A stretch of 64,000 nucleotides of DNA from JBBQLG01 sp964251665 (lineage in GTDB: Bacteria; Bacteroidota; Bacteroidia; Cytophagales; Spirosomataceae): the NCBI GenBank assembly GCA_964251665.1, contig CAXUKO010000009.1, forward strand, positions 1 through 64,000, in the 5' to 3' direction. The notes beneath the pieces were generated by a model. The model made no database searches. It had not been told where the DNA came from and saw nothing but the letters and a program-made list of their open reading frames with translations. The position numbers were made by a program, and so were the translations under genes. Shown here piece by piece: positions 1-7,641 of the stretch (its first letter is position 1; the number at the start of each line of letters is the position of its first letter).

Positions 1-182
1 AGAGTGTTGTATAACCACTTTTATGTTATGTGAAAATTATCATACGTGTTAGCAAAATGCTAACCCCCTCGGACGCGGAAAAGTCTAAGTGCATTGAGCC
101 CACTTTATTTACCAATGAGTAGCCATTGTCAGTCCAATTCGGTTAATGGTACATACCACACATTGATTAAAGGCAATATTTT

Positions 183-419
183 ATGAAAGATGAGGAACAC
201 TTTCGGAAACTGGATTACAAGAATGCATCTCGATCAGTGCTGCACGCAAACGATATAGTAATTCGGGTTGCCAAAGTAACTGCCCTGGCGTCGGAACGTA
301 ACGAGTACTTCAAAACACGGGTAACAGAAATCTGGGCCCGGTGTGACCAAATAGCAGCTAAAATAGCGGCACTAAAAACGGACAAGGCTGAGCCTATCGA
401 CCCAGCCTTGTCCGTTTAA
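183..419 (+). CDS. Hypothetical protein, 78 aa
   Basis: I do not recognise this small protein. It is strongly charged and probably mostly helical, with no signal peptide or membrane segment. The frame starts at an ATG after about 180 bp of AT-rich leader. Its last 14 codons run through an inverted repeat (376-417) that also contains the end of the convergent integrase gene, and the two reading frames overlap by 4 bp. The position next to an integrase suggests it is cargo of the same mobile island. The shared terminator supports it being a real transcribed gene, but the frame is short and could be fortuitous. Confidence 0.5.
   Translation: MKDEEHFRKLDYKNASRSVLHANDIVIRVAKVTALASERNEYFKTRVTEIWARCDQIAAKIAALKTDKAEPIDPALSV
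376..417. terminator. Bidirectional terminator-like hairpin inside two convergent genes
   Basis: Perfect 15-bp inverted repeat, AAACGGACAAGGCTG at 376-390 and its complement at 403-417, with a 12-nt loop. AAA and TTT sit at the outer ends, so it reads as a terminator in both directions. It lies wholly inside the end of the 78-aa gene and its right arm covers the stop region of the integrase gene. Confidence 0.7.
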
Positions 420-1660
420 GACGCCTTTCGTAATTTCTCGTCCCGCTCCCCATGACGTTTGGTAAAGACATCGGTTTTGGTCAACTCGTGAATAACGCGC
501 CGTTCATCGGGGCGGCCGTAGACCTCTAAGCCTTTGTCGGATTTTCGGCCCAGCATTACTTTGACTGCATCAGTAGTCAGATACAGGCTGTTGAAACACC
601 AGTCGGTAAAGGTCTTGCGACCGGCTTTGGTGGAGAGGTCGGGATGAAAACCCAACTCGGCGGCAATCAGCTTGAGCCGGTCGTTCATTGTTTTGTTGGA
701 CTTGATGGGCAAATGCTCCCAGCCCCCGTACTTATCGACGATCTGCTTGACTTCATCGAACTGCGGTACCCTGGCGGTAACTTCGGTTTTTATACGATCC
801 TTAATCAACCACAGTTCGCCGTCGATGCCCCGTTGAAGGGCGGTGCGGTGGTTGATAACAAAATCTTTGAGGTCGCCGTAATGGAACCCCGTCCGGCAAT
901 AGATAATGAATACGTCGGCCACTTCCTGAATGTGCGGGTTTTTAAAATGGTGGTTGCGCAGGGTCTCAAACTCCTCATCGGTCAGAAACAATGGGCTGGG
1001 ATACTTCACATCGGGAATGCGGTACCCATCCAGTGGATTGTGTTCAGCCAGGTGATTCAGTTTTGCCCACCTGGTGACCTGGGCAATAGTTTGGCTGTGC
1101 TTGCGCACGTAGCTGTCGGCATGGCCCGTTTTATCACCCACCGGTATAAGCTTCATCCAACGGCGGTATTTCTTCAGCCAGCTAATATCAAAATCGTCGG
1201 CGGGCAGGTCCAGCGCCTGTTCACTGATTAGGAAGTCGATGAGTTTCTTTCGGCAGTCATCGTAAGCGCCATGTGTCCCATCCGTCCGGTCTGGGTCTGC
1301 CTTCACGTCTTTCAGGAACAGGTCAAAGGCCGTGATCAGCGAGGCCCCGTCGCCCCCGCGCTGGAAGATGCGTTTGATCTTACCGGCTGTGATTGTCGTT
1401 TTACGCCGGAACAGGTCATTGTAAATGGCCATAAGTTGAAGCTCCAGCGTGGTCAACTGCTCGTTTTTAAACTGTGCCGTGGGGTCGGTATGACTCACAC
1501 GGTGGGTTGTATAATTCCAATCTTCCTTCCAGATGGTAATACCAGTAGAGCCAATGTCTTCACGTTCCCCCTTCACTGAAATTTTGCAGTAAATCTGCGC
1601 TTTACCTGGTTTTTTTGAATCGTGCAGCCAAAATGCTACTTCCATTCGTCTAATGTTCAT
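416..1660 (-). CDS. Tyrosine recombinase / phage-type integrase
   Basis: Site-specific recombinase of the Bacteroidota tyrosine integrase type, 414 aa. Order of parts: an N-terminal arm-binding-like region (about 1-100), a SAM-like core-binding domain (about 105-215) and a catalytic domain (about 225-400). Visible catalytic positions are Arg256 in YCRTGFHYGDL, Lys291, Arg348 in TKAGRKTF and the nucleophile Tyr381 in LEVYGRP. Two usual histidines are replaced: HxxR reads KAGR (Lys345) and the GH motif reads GR (Arg372). The gene points away from tRNA-Ser (1887-1971), 226 bp behind its start, the usual arrangement for an island integrated at a tRNA 3' end. Three 19-bp-spaced repeats lie between them. 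Active versus decayed cannot be decided from sequence alone. Confidence 0.9.
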   Translation of the reverse strand: MNIRRMEVAFWLHDSKKPGKAQIYCKISVKGEREDIGSTGITIWKEDWNYTTHRVSHTDPTAQFKNEQLTTLELQLMAIYNDLFRRKTTITAGKIKRIFQRGGDGASLITAFDLFLKDVKADPDRTDGTHGAYDDCRKKLIDFLISEQALDLPADDFDISWLKKYRRWMKLIPVGDKTGHADSYVRKHSQTIAQVTRWAKLNHLAEHNPLDGYRIPDVKYPSPLFLTDEEFETLRNHHFKNPHIQEVADVFIIYCRTGFHYGDLKDFVINHRTALQRGIDGELWLIKDRIKTEVTARVPQFDEVKQIVDKYGGWEHLPIKSNKTMNDRLKLIAAELGFHPDLSTKAGRKTFTDWCFNSLYLTTDAVKVMLGRKSDKGLEVYGRPDERRVIHELTKTDVFTKRHGERDEKLRKAS

Positions 1661-1708
1661 GCTCCTCTTAATCCTACTGTTTTGGATTTAACGCAGATTA
1701 AAAGGCTT

Positions 1709-1760
1709 GGCGCCCACTTTGTAAAAAGGTGCCAACAAGTATTTGGGGTGCCACCAGTAT
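1709..1760. repeat. Three 19-bp-spaced iteron-like repeats upstream of the integrase
   Basis: Related units begin at 1709 (GGCGCCCACTTTGTA), 1728 (GGTGCCAACAAGTAT) and 1747 (GGTGCCACCAGTAT), exactly 19 bp apart. They lie between the integrase start and the tRNA-Ser gene. By position they could be integrase arm-type sites or operators for the int promoter. The units are imperfect, so confidence is moderate. Confidence 0.45.
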
Positions 1761-1829
1761 GACCCAACAAACAGATGTTTCGAGGAGCGTAAGTTAACTG
1801 AGTGAGAATGAGGGGTACAACAGGGGCAT

Positions 1830-1860
1830 AAAAAAACCCGATTAGATGATTCTAATCGGG
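1830..1860 (-). terminator. Intrinsic terminator of tRNA-Ser
   Basis: Perfect 10-bp stem CCCGATTAGA (1837-1846) and TCTAATCGGG (1851-1860) with a TGAT loop. On the minus strand it is followed by a run of T (1830-1836). It lies 27 bp past the 3' end of tRNA-Ser in the direction of transcription. Confidence 0.85.
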
Positions 1861-1886
1861 CACCCAGTCTTAGTGAAGGCTTCCAG

Positions 1887-1971
1887 CAGAGGAGGAGGGA
1901 TTCGAACCCCCGGACCTGTTACAGTCAACGGTTTTCAAGACCGTCGCGATCGACCACTCTGCCACTCCTCT
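1887..1971 (-). tRNA. tRNA-Ser (anticodon TGA)
   Basis: An 85-nt tRNA with a long variable arm. The acceptor stem AGAGGAG (minus strand, from 1971) pairs with CTCCTCT. The anticodon loop reads CTTGAAA with TGA as the anticodon. The T arm is GGGGG-TTCGAAT-CCCTC and the discriminator is G at 1887. CCA is not encoded. A strong promoter lies upstream (1981-2011) and a terminator downstream. The adjacent integrase makes its 3' end a likely attachment site. Confidence 0.95.
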
Positions 1972-1980
1972 TTGGTGATG

Positions 1981-2011
1981 CAAATATAGGACGGCTTTCC
2001 GGTTTTGTCAA
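1981..2011 (-). promoter_or_regulatory. Bacteroidota-type promoter of tRNA-Ser
   Basis: On the minus strand TTGACA (2011-2006) is followed after 17 nt by TATATTTG (1988-1981). This matches the TTG / TAnnTTTG primary sigma consensus of Bacteroidota. The predicted start is just before the tRNA 5' end at 1971. Confidence 0.8.
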
Positions 2012-2072
2012 TGCCTTTGCGCATCAGAACGGGCAGTTTTCGCGTAAAACCCGTAGTTTTGTGGTTGTCTAA

Positions 2073-2154
2073 TGATTGACTGATTTAGGGAATGATTGAT
2101 TGAATGGATTGCCAATCAGTTAGTCAATACCTCAATCCTTCAATCAGTCAATCA
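2073..2154. repeat. Inverted repeat in the purL leader
   Basis: TGATTGACTGATT at 2073-2085 has an exact 13-bp complement at 2142-2154, separated by 56 nt of similar A/T-rich heptad-like sequence with further copies of AATCAGT and TCAATC. It ends 7 bp before the purL start and could fold to hide it. It resembles the AAGTCAGTAAG-type palindromes at 6194 and 60959 in style. Confidence 0.5.
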
Positions 2155-2161
2155 GTTAACT

Positions 2162-4447
2162 ATGGAAGCTACCGAATCCCTGCCCACGCTTGAAACTGCC
2201 CGGAAACTGGGCCTCCTGCCCGAAGAATTTACGCGCATTCAGGAAATTCTGGGTCGTGTTCCCAATTTCACCGAACTGAGTATCTTTTCGGTCATGTGGT
2301 CAGAACACTGTTCCTATAAGAACTCAATCATCTACCTTAAAACGCTTCCCCGTGATTCGCGACCGGGTACGCCGAGCCGGATGCTGGCCAAAGCCGGGGA
2401 AGAAAACGCGGGCCTGGTCGATATTGGCGACGGGCTGGCGTGTAGTTTCAAGATCGAGTCGCATAACCACCCCTCGGCGCTGGAACCGTATCAAGGCGCG
2501 GCAACGGGGGTAGGTGGTATCAACCGCGATATTTTTACGATGGGTGCCCGGCCCATTGCCCAGCTTAACTCGCTGCGGTTCGGTAATCCCGAACAGGCCA
2601 AGACCAAACGGCTGTTGCGGGGCGTCGTGAAAGGCATCGGCGACTATGGTAACGCATTCGGTATTCCGACCGTGGGTGGCGAAATCTACTTTGATGAATG
2701 CTACAACATCAACCCGCTGGTAAATGCCTTTTCAGCGGGTATTGTCGAGGTGGGCAAATCGGCGTCAGCTACGTCGTATGGCGTGGGGAATCCGGTGTTC
2801 ATTGTCGGCTCGGCCACGGGCAAAGATGGTATTCACGGTGCCACCTTCGCATCGGAAGACATTACGGCTACCTCGTCGGAGAAGTTACCCGCCGTGCAGG
2901 TCGGCGATCCCTTCATGGAAAAGCTGCTGCTCGAAGCTACGCTGGAAGTGCTGGCCACGGGAAAAGTAATTGGTATTCAGGACATGGGCGCGGCTGGTAT
3001 TATCTGCTCGACCTCCGAAATGAGCGCTAAAGGTGAGCATGGTATGGACATCGACCTCGATAAAGTACCGACGCGTCAGGCCCATATGCAGCCATTCGAG
3101 ATTCTGCTGTCGGAGTCGCAGGAGCGGATGCTGGTCGTGGTCGAAAAAGGGCAGGAGCACGTAATCCAGGCTATTTTCGATAAGTGGGACCTGAACTGCG
3201 CCCAGATCGGTGTTGTAACGGATACGGGGCGGCTGCATTTCCACCGCTACGGTCAGCTGGTGGCCGATGTACCGGCCGACGATCTGGTGCTGGGGGGCGG
3301 GGCACCGCAGTACCAGCGCGAATTCCGCGAACCGGCTTACTATCAGGAATTCAAAAAATTCACGATTGACTCGGTACCAGACCTTACCCCCGTTACTTCT
3401 TCCGGTGGGTCGGGGCAGGGCGAGGTTCTTGCCGTTGTCAACCATTTGCTGTCGCACCCCAATATCTGTTCGCGCCGGTGGGTGTATGAGCAGTATGATT
3501 CGATGGTGGGTACGGCCAACCGCAGCACCAACGCGCCGTCGGATGCGGCTGTGGTGCAGGTGAAATTTCCCGGTGCCCCGGCTACCGATAAATCCATTGT
3601 TATTACCGTGGATTGCAACAGCCGCTATGTACAGGCCGACCCCGAAGAGGGCTGCGCCATTGCCGTGGCCGAAGCCGCCCGGAACATCGTTTGTTCGGGT
3701 GGGGAGCCGCTGGCAATTACCAACTGCCTGAACTTTGGTAACCCCTACGTGCCGGAGGTGTACTGGCAGTTTGTGGGCGCGATTAAAGGCATGAAGAAAG
3801 CCTGCGAAACCTTCAACACCCCCGTTACGGGCGGTAACGTAAGTTTCTATAACCAGAGCTCCGATGAAGGCCCGGTCTTCCCGACGCCTACCATCGGTAT
3901 GCTCGGTCTGATGGAAACGTCTGACAACCGCATGACCCTCAATTTTCAGTCGGCAGGTGATCTGATCTACCTCATCGGTGAGTCGAAAAACGACCTGGCC
4001 TCGTCGGAATACCTGTATTCGTATCGGGGCATCAAAGCGTCTCCAGCGCCGGCGTTCTCGCTGGACGAGGAGTATGCCATGCAGCAGGCGGTAAAGCAAC
4101 TGATTCTAGACAAGCAGATTGCATCGGCGCATGACGTGTCGGACGGCGGTTTGTTTGTGACGCTGGCAGAGTCGGCGATGGCCGGAAATGTTGGTTTCTC
4201 GATTACCACGGATGCTGCGATTCGTACCGATGCGTTCCTGTTCGGCGAAAGTCAGAGCCGGGTGGTAGTGTCGGTGAAACCCGAAAAGCAGGCTGCTTTT
4301 GAAGCGGCTGTTCAGCAGTCGGGTGTCGCCTTCAGTCAGTTGGGTTCCGTGACCGATGGCTCGTTTGTGATTGACGGTGAAACGCTGCTGACGGTGAGCG
4401 ACGCCAAAAACCTGTACGATAACGCGCTGGGTAAATTGATGAGTTAA
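2162..4447 (+). CDS. purL: Phosphoribosylformylglycinamidine synthase subunit PurL
   Basis: Fourth step of purine synthesis: ATP-dependent conversion of FGAR to FGAM, using ammonia delivered by the PurS/PurQ partners. The 761-residue length fits the small PurL form. The characteristic SHNHPSALEPYQGAATGVGG region lies near residue 100, preceded by VMWSEHCSYKNS, and a second AIRS-like half follows (NCLNFGNP, TGGNVSFYNQ). I chose ATG 2162 (MEATESLPTLE), which matches family starts. An earlier in-frame ATG at 2096 would add 22 residues made of the leader repeat. The inverted repeat just upstream may affect translation. No other pur gene is adjacent. Confidence 0.96.
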   Translation: MEATESLPTLETARKLGLLPEEFTRIQEILGRVPNFTELSIFSVMWSEHCSYKNSIIYLKTLPRDSRPGTPSRMLAKAGEENAGLVDIGDGLACSFKIESHNHPSALEPYQGAATGVGGINRDIFTMGARPIAQLNSLRFGNPEQAKTKRLLRGVVKGIGDYGNAFGIPTVGGEIYFDECYNINPLVNAFSAGIVEVGKSASATSYGVGNPVFIVGSATGKDGIHGATFASEDITATSSEKLPAVQVGDPFMEKLLLEATLEVLATGKVIGIQDMGAAGIICSTSEMSAKGEHGMDIDLDKVPTRQAHMQPFEILLSESQERMLVVVEKGQEHVIQAIFDKWDLNCAQIGVVTDTGRLHFHRYGQLVADVPADDLVLGGGAPQYQREFREPAYYQEFKKFTIDSVPDLTPVTSSGGSGQGEVLAVVNHLLSHPNICSRRWVYEQYDSMVGTANRSTNAPSDAAVVQVKFPGAPATDKSIVITVDCNSRYVQADPEEGCAIAVAEAARNIVCSGGEPLAITNCLNFGNPYVPEVYWQFVGAIKGMKKACETFNTPVTGGNVSFYNQSSDEGPVFPTPTIGMLGLMETSDNRMTLNFQSAGDLIYLIGESKNDLASSEYLYSYRGIKASPAPAFSLDEEYAMQQAVKQLILDKQIASAHDVSDGGLFVTLAESAMAGNVGFSITTDAAIRTDAFLFGESQSRVVVSVKPEKQAAFEAAVQQSGVAFSQLGSVTDGSFVIDGETLLTVSDAKNLYDNALGKLMS

Positions 4448-4468
4448 GAAGGCAGGAACAACATTGCG

Positions 4469-4535
4469 CCACAACCGACTGGCCCGCCGGGTTGCCAATC
4501 TAATTGAAGGGCAACCCGGCGCACCTACGTTGTGG
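4469..4535. repeat. Nested hairpin downstream of purL
   Basis: The inner stem GCCGGGTTGCC (4486-4496) pairs perfectly with 4510-4520. An outer stem CCACAAC (4469-4475) pairs with 4529-4535. There is no T tract, so it is not a classical intrinsic terminator. It sits 22 bp past the purL stop and just before the Uma2 remnant. Confidence 0.6.
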
Positions 4536-4556
4536 GGTGTTTACAGAGAATAGTAA

Positions 4557-4769
4557 AGCCTGTACTATCTTCTGATTGATCAGCACCGGTTTGGCGTAGA
4601 GCTATACAGCCGCGTGGAAAATACCGAAGTTTGGACGTATCAAACGTATCAGACAGCCGATGACATTGTGGTGTTCCCCCGGCTGGACTTTGAGCTCACG
4701 GTCGGGGCTATTTACGCTGGGATCGACCTGACGGTAACTGAAGACGAACTGCCGGAAGCGGGCATCTAA
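4557..4769 (+). pseudogene. Uma2-family nuclease remnant (C-terminal part only)
   Basis: The frame ending at TAA 4767-4769 translates to about 70 residues that look like the end of a Uma2 (DUF820) restriction-endonuclease-like protein. It begins YYLLIDQHRFGVELYSRVE, then gives ADDIVVFPRLDFELTV and IYAGIDL, the usual order of strands at the end of that family. A stop codon lies in frame at 4554, there is no plausible start, and the N-terminal two thirds with the catalytic Asp/Glu-x-Lys region are absent. Uma2 proteins are normally near 190 aa. It is wedged between purL and truA, so it is probably the relic of an inserted gene. Confidence 0.7.
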
Positions 4770-4773
4770 GCCG

Positions 4774-4781
4774 TATCTTTG
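4774..4781 (+). promoter_or_regulatory. Candidate -7 box for truA
   Basis: TATCTTTG matches the TAnnTTTG consensus and lies 7 bp before the truA ATG, so a transcript from it would have almost no leader. I see no good -33 box at the usual spacing. Confidence 0.45.
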
Positions 4782-4788
4782 CGGCACG

Positions 4789-5547
4789 ATGCGTTATTTT
4801 ATTCAACTTTCTTACAAAGGCACTGACTTCCACGGCTGGCAACGACAGAAAAATGGTAACAGCGTGCAGGCCGAACTCGAAAAAGCGTTCAGCGCTATCC
4901 TGCGTCAGCCAATCACGATTATGGGTAGCGGCCGGACCGATACCGGTGTCCATGCCGAACAGCAGTTTGCTCATTTCGAGGTACTGGACCCAATCGAGAT
5001 CACCGGTAAACTTCTCCACGCGCTGAACAGCATGACGCCGTTTGGTATTGCGATCCAGGCCATCTTTCCCGTTCAGGACGATCACCACGCCCGCTTTTCG
5101 GCGGTTTCGCGCTACTATCAGTACCGTATTACGCGGCATAAGAATCCATTTCTGACGCTGCAGAGTTATCTGTTCAACCCCGCCCTTGATATGGACCGGA
5201 TGAACGAAGCGGCCCGATTACTGCTCGAATACACCAATTTCAAAAGTTTCAGCAAAATCCGGGCGAACGTTACTCATTTTAACTGTACCGTTACGCGGGC
5301 GGAGTGGACAGCCACCCCCGATGGCATGACGTTTCACATTAAGGCCAACCGGTTTCTGTGGGGCATGGTGCGCTGTATTGTCGGGACGCTGCTGGAGGTT
5401 GGGCAGGGGCGCATGACGGTAGCTGACTTTGAACAGATTATTCTGGCGCAGGATCGGGCGGCAGCGGGACGGGCGGCACCGGCCAGTGGTCTTTTCCTGG
5501 TGGAAGTAGGCTACCCGGCCGATGTGTTCGCGAACCGACAAGGTTAA
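4789..5547 (+). CDS. truA: tRNA pseudouridine(38-40) synthase TruA
   Basis: Converts uridines 38-40 of the tRNA anticodon arm to pseudouridine. The 252-aa length is normal for the family. The catalytic segment GSGRTDTGVHA is near residue 45, with the nucleophilic Asp in RTD. The N-terminus YFIQLSYKGTDFHGWQRQ and the later MVRCIVGTLLEVGQGR are family hallmarks. A Bacteroidota -7 box ends 7 bp upstream. It is followed after 61 bp by a nucleotidyltransferase on the same strand. Confidence 0.95.
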   Translation: MRYFIQLSYKGTDFHGWQRQKNGNSVQAELEKAFSAILRQPITIMGSGRTDTGVHAEQQFAHFEVLDPIEITGKLLHALNSMTPFGIAIQAIFPVQDDHHARFSAVSRYYQYRITRHKNPFLTLQSYLFNPALDMDRMNEAARLLLEYTNFKSFSKIRANVTHFNCTVTRAEWTATPDGMTFHIKANRFLWGMVRCIVGTLLEVGQGRMTVADFEQIILAQDRAAAGRAAPASGLFLVEVGYPADVFANRQG

Positions 5548-5608
5548 CCAGCAAACATTTAGACGCGATAAAATCAACGTTAAAAACAGGTTGTCACCCG
5601 ACAGATTT

Positions 5609-6208
5609 ATGAAAATTGGCATTATAATTTTGGCCGCCGGGCCGTCGCTCCGTTTTGGAGAAACGATTAAACAACTGCTGACATTCAACGGGACAACGCT
5701 CGTTCGCAAAGCAACTGAAACGGCTTTGGCGGCTCAACTGGGTGGTCCCGTGGTGGTGGTTGTCGGAGCCAGTAAAGACCTGGTTGCACCCCAGGTAGCT
5801 GATCTGCCGGTAACGGTTATCGAGAATGATGGCTACGAAAAAGGGGTAGCTTCGTCGATCAAAACGGGACTGGTAGCGGTACACATGACCCAGACCGAAC
5901 TCGACGCGGTGATTTTTCTGCCCTGCGACCAGCCGCTGGTGTCGGCTACACTGCTCAAACGTTTAGCGATTACCTGGGCTGAGTCGGGGCGGGGTATTGT
6001 GTCGACGCGGTATGAAGGGCAACTGGGAACACCGGTGCTATTGGGCTGGCACTACCTCGACGAACTGCTGGATCTGGAGGATGACCGGGGTACCAAGTGG
6101 ATTGTGATGAAACACAAAGGCGACCGGACCGAAGTTGTCTTCGAACCGGCCGCCTTGGATCTGAACTCCTGGCGCGACGTAGAGCGAGTTAATAAGCCAG
6201 TAAGTTGA
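5609..6208 (+). CDS. MobA/MocA-like nucleotidyltransferase
   Basis: NTP transferase of the molybdenum-cofactor nucleotidyltransferase type, 199 aa. The N-terminus ILAAGPSLRFGETIKQLL is a version of the LAAGxSxRMGxxK nucleotide-binding loop, with Pro in place of the usual Gly/Ala. A central FLPCDQPLV carries the metal-binding Asp seen in CTP:molybdopterin cytidylyltransferases, and RGTKWIV follows near the end. I chose ATG 5609; the frame is open back to 5522 but that part overlaps truA. No molybdoenzyme or moa/mob gene is in view, so the substrate is uncertain. Confidence 0.8.
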   Translation: MKIGIIILAAGPSLRFGETIKQLLTFNGTTLVRKATETALAAQLGGPVVVVVGASKDLVAPQVADLPVTVIENDGYEKGVASSIKTGLVAVHMTQTELDAVIFLPCDQPLVSATLLKRLAITWAESGRGIVSTRYEGQLGTPVLLGWHYLDELLDLEDDRGTKWIVMKHKGDRTEVVFEPAALDLNSWRDVERVNKPVS

Positions 6209-6280
6209 TACGCGGCATCGCCTAAGATAGCACATAGTGCCTGAGGACGTACCAACTTAGGTAGAGCCGCTTACTGACTT
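6194..6280. repeat. AAGTCAGTAAG-type inverted repeat between convergent genes
   Basis: AAGCCAGTAAG (6194-6204, inside the end of the nucleotidyltransferase gene) faces CTTACTGACTT (6270-6280), one mismatch in 11. The right arm is 7 bp before the end of the convergent moxR gene. A clearly related palindrome occurs at 60959-61004, also between convergent genes. Confidence 0.5.
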
Positions 6281-6287
6281 ACCACTG

Positions 6288-7250
6288 CTACATCATCTTC
6301 TGAATAAGCTTCTCGACTGTCACACCTTCAGCTTCGGCTTTGAAGTTACGCACGATGCGGTGACGAAGAATGGGCAGTGCCACGGCCCGGACGTCTTCTA
6401 TATCGGGCGAGTATTTGCCGTTGAGCAGGGCGTTGCATTTAGCCGCCAGAATCAGGGCCTGCGATGCCCGTGGTCCAGCGCCCCACTCTAAGTACTGGCT
6501 GGCATCGGGTGAGGCCAGTTCTGTGTTGGGACGGGTCTTGTGCACGAGTTTCACAGCGTATTCCACCACATTATCGACTACCGGCACCCGGCGTACCAAC
6601 TGCTGAAATTCCTTGATTTCGTCGCCCGTTACGACGGCGTTTATTTGCGGACGCTGTTCGCTGGTGGTGCTTTTAACAATGTCCAACTCTGATTGGTACG
6701 ATGGATAATCGAGCCAGATATTGAACATAAAACGGTCTAACTGGGCTTCGGGCAGGGGATAGGTACCTTCCTGCTCGATTGGGTTTTGGGTAGCCAGCAC
6801 GAAGAATGGCCGACCCAGTGCATACCGTTGACCGGCAATGGTTACGGCGTATTCCTGCATGGCTTCCAGCAGAGCCGCCTGCGTTTTAGGGGGCGTCCGG
6901 TTGATCTCATCGGCCAGAATGATGTTCGCAAAAACGGGGCCTTTAATAAATTTGAAATTACGCTCCTGATCGAGGGTTTCCGAACCCAGAATGTCTGACG
7001 GCATCAGGTCCGGGGTGAATTGAATCCGGTTAAAATCCAGATGCAGCGACGAGGCTATGGTCTGAATCAGCAGGGTTTTAGCCAGTCCCGGTACACCAAT
7101 CAGCAAACAGTGTCCCTGACAAAAGATAGCGGTCAGCAGCAGCCGAACGGTTTCGTCCTGACCAATAACGGCTTTGGAAATTTCTGATTTGAGTTTTCGA
7201 AACGAATCATTCATGGCTTCAGCAGCCGCAACGTCGGATGTATAAGGCAC
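6288..7250 (-). CDS. MoxR-family AAA+ ATPase
   Basis: AAA+ ATPase of the MoxR type, thought to act as a chaperone for metal or cofactor insertion or protein-complex assembly. The Walker A region is GVPGLAKTLL near residue 75, Walker B is ILADEINRTPP with the family-typical NRTPPKTQAALLEAMQE, and the sensor segment FVLATQNPIEQEGTYPLPEAQLDRF follows. Length is 320 aa. The start may instead be the internal Met13 (MNDSFRKLK). Upstream on the same strand lies a decayed HicBA module and then two parvulin chaperones. No DUF58 or VWA partner is downstream. Confidence 0.93.
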   Translation of the reverse strand: MPYTSDVAAAEAMNDSFRKLKSEISKAVIGQDETVRLLLTAIFCQGHCLLIGVPGLAKTLLIQTIASSLHLDFNRIQFTPDLMPSDILGSETLDQERNFKFIKGPVFANIILADEINRTPPKTQAALLEAMQEYAVTIAGQRYALGRPFFVLATQNPIEQEGTYPLPEAQLDRFMFNIWLDYPSYQSELDIVKSTTSEQRPQINAVVTGDEIKEFQQLVRRVPVVDNVVEYAVKLVHKTRPNTELASPDASQYLEWGAGPRASQALILAAKCNALLNGKYSPDIEDVRAVALPILRHRIVRNFKAEAEGVTVEKLIQKMM

Positions 7251-7268
7251 AGGGGAAAAGTTTATAGT

Positions 7269-7403
7269 TTACGATTCGAAAAGGCGCCGGGCAACTTCCT
7301 CCCGGCTAATCTGAAAATGGTCGGCCACCTGTGAGAGAATGGTATTTAACGTACCAATCCTAACCGGATTATGTTTTGGAATTGTGAGATGATGAGTACC
7401 CAT
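7269..7403 (-). pseudogene. HicA-like toxin fragment (C-terminal half)
   Basis: A 44-codon frame reading MGTHHLTIPKHNPVRIGTLN then TILSQVADHFQISREEVARR. This is the C-terminal half of HicA-type mRNA interferases: the TIPxH strand and the GTLxxIL helix. The N-terminal half, with the GSH motif that carries the catalytic histidine, is missing; family members are about 75 aa. The frame stays open for some codons upstream of this ATG, inside the end of the HicB-like frame. That fits a deletion that fused the two genes. The fragment should not be an active nuclease. Confidence 0.65.
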
Positions 7404-7407
7404 CTCC

Positions 7408-7566
7408 TTAATGGATACCTTCGTCAAAATGGCAGCGTGTGGCTTCCTTACTATTTACTTTTAACTCAGCAAGTGTATCAGCCTCCGTTACGATTGACTG
7501 ACCGATGGTCGAAGCAATATAGCCGCCCTCTTCTGCTTCTTCGATTAGAAAAAAGATCTCTTTCAT
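7408..7566 (-). pseudogene. HicB-like antitoxin, 3'-truncated
   Basis: A 52-codon frame starting MKEIFFLIEEAEEGGYIAST and continuing IGQSIVTEADTLAELKVNSK, EATRCHF. This is the N-terminal part of the short HicB family (usually about 65-70 aa). It stops at CHFDEGIH*, where homologues go on into the segment that ends 'R.HF..EE...A'. The HicA fragment starts 4 bp further on, overlapping the place where HicB's end and HicA's beginning should be. A single deletion of roughly 100-150 bp would explain both defects. It lies between moxR and the parvulin gene, two genes that usually sit together. Confidence 0.65.
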
Positions 7567-7589
7567 CGTTTTACAGTCCTTTGTTAGTG

Positions 7590-7636
7590 TTTGTGCTTAC
7601 TGTGCGGGTTATCATACCCGATACAGTAAGCACAAA
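7590..7636 (-). terminator. Strong hairpin after the SurA-like gene
   Basis: A 14-bp perfect stem TTTGTGCTTACTGT (7590-7603) with 7623-7636, and an inner stem CGGGT/ACCCG (7605-7609, 7616-7620). It begins 6 bp past the stop of the SurA-like gene on the minus strand. No long T run follows, so termination is inferred from position and strength. Confidence 0.65.
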
Positions 7637-7641
7637 CTAAG

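Noticed and set aside
644..1231. 195-codon frame antisense to the integrase
   Set aside because: Shadow of the integrase; no start signal or domain.
2885..4099. Long open frame (404 codons) antisense to purL
   Set aside because: It mirrors the strongly coding purL frame in a GC-rich gene, has low-complexity Arg/His-rich translation and no recognisable domain. A shadow frame.
4469..4535. Riboswitch near purL
   Set aside because: The structure is downstream of purL, not in its leader, and lacks any purine or PRPP riboswitch feature that I can see.
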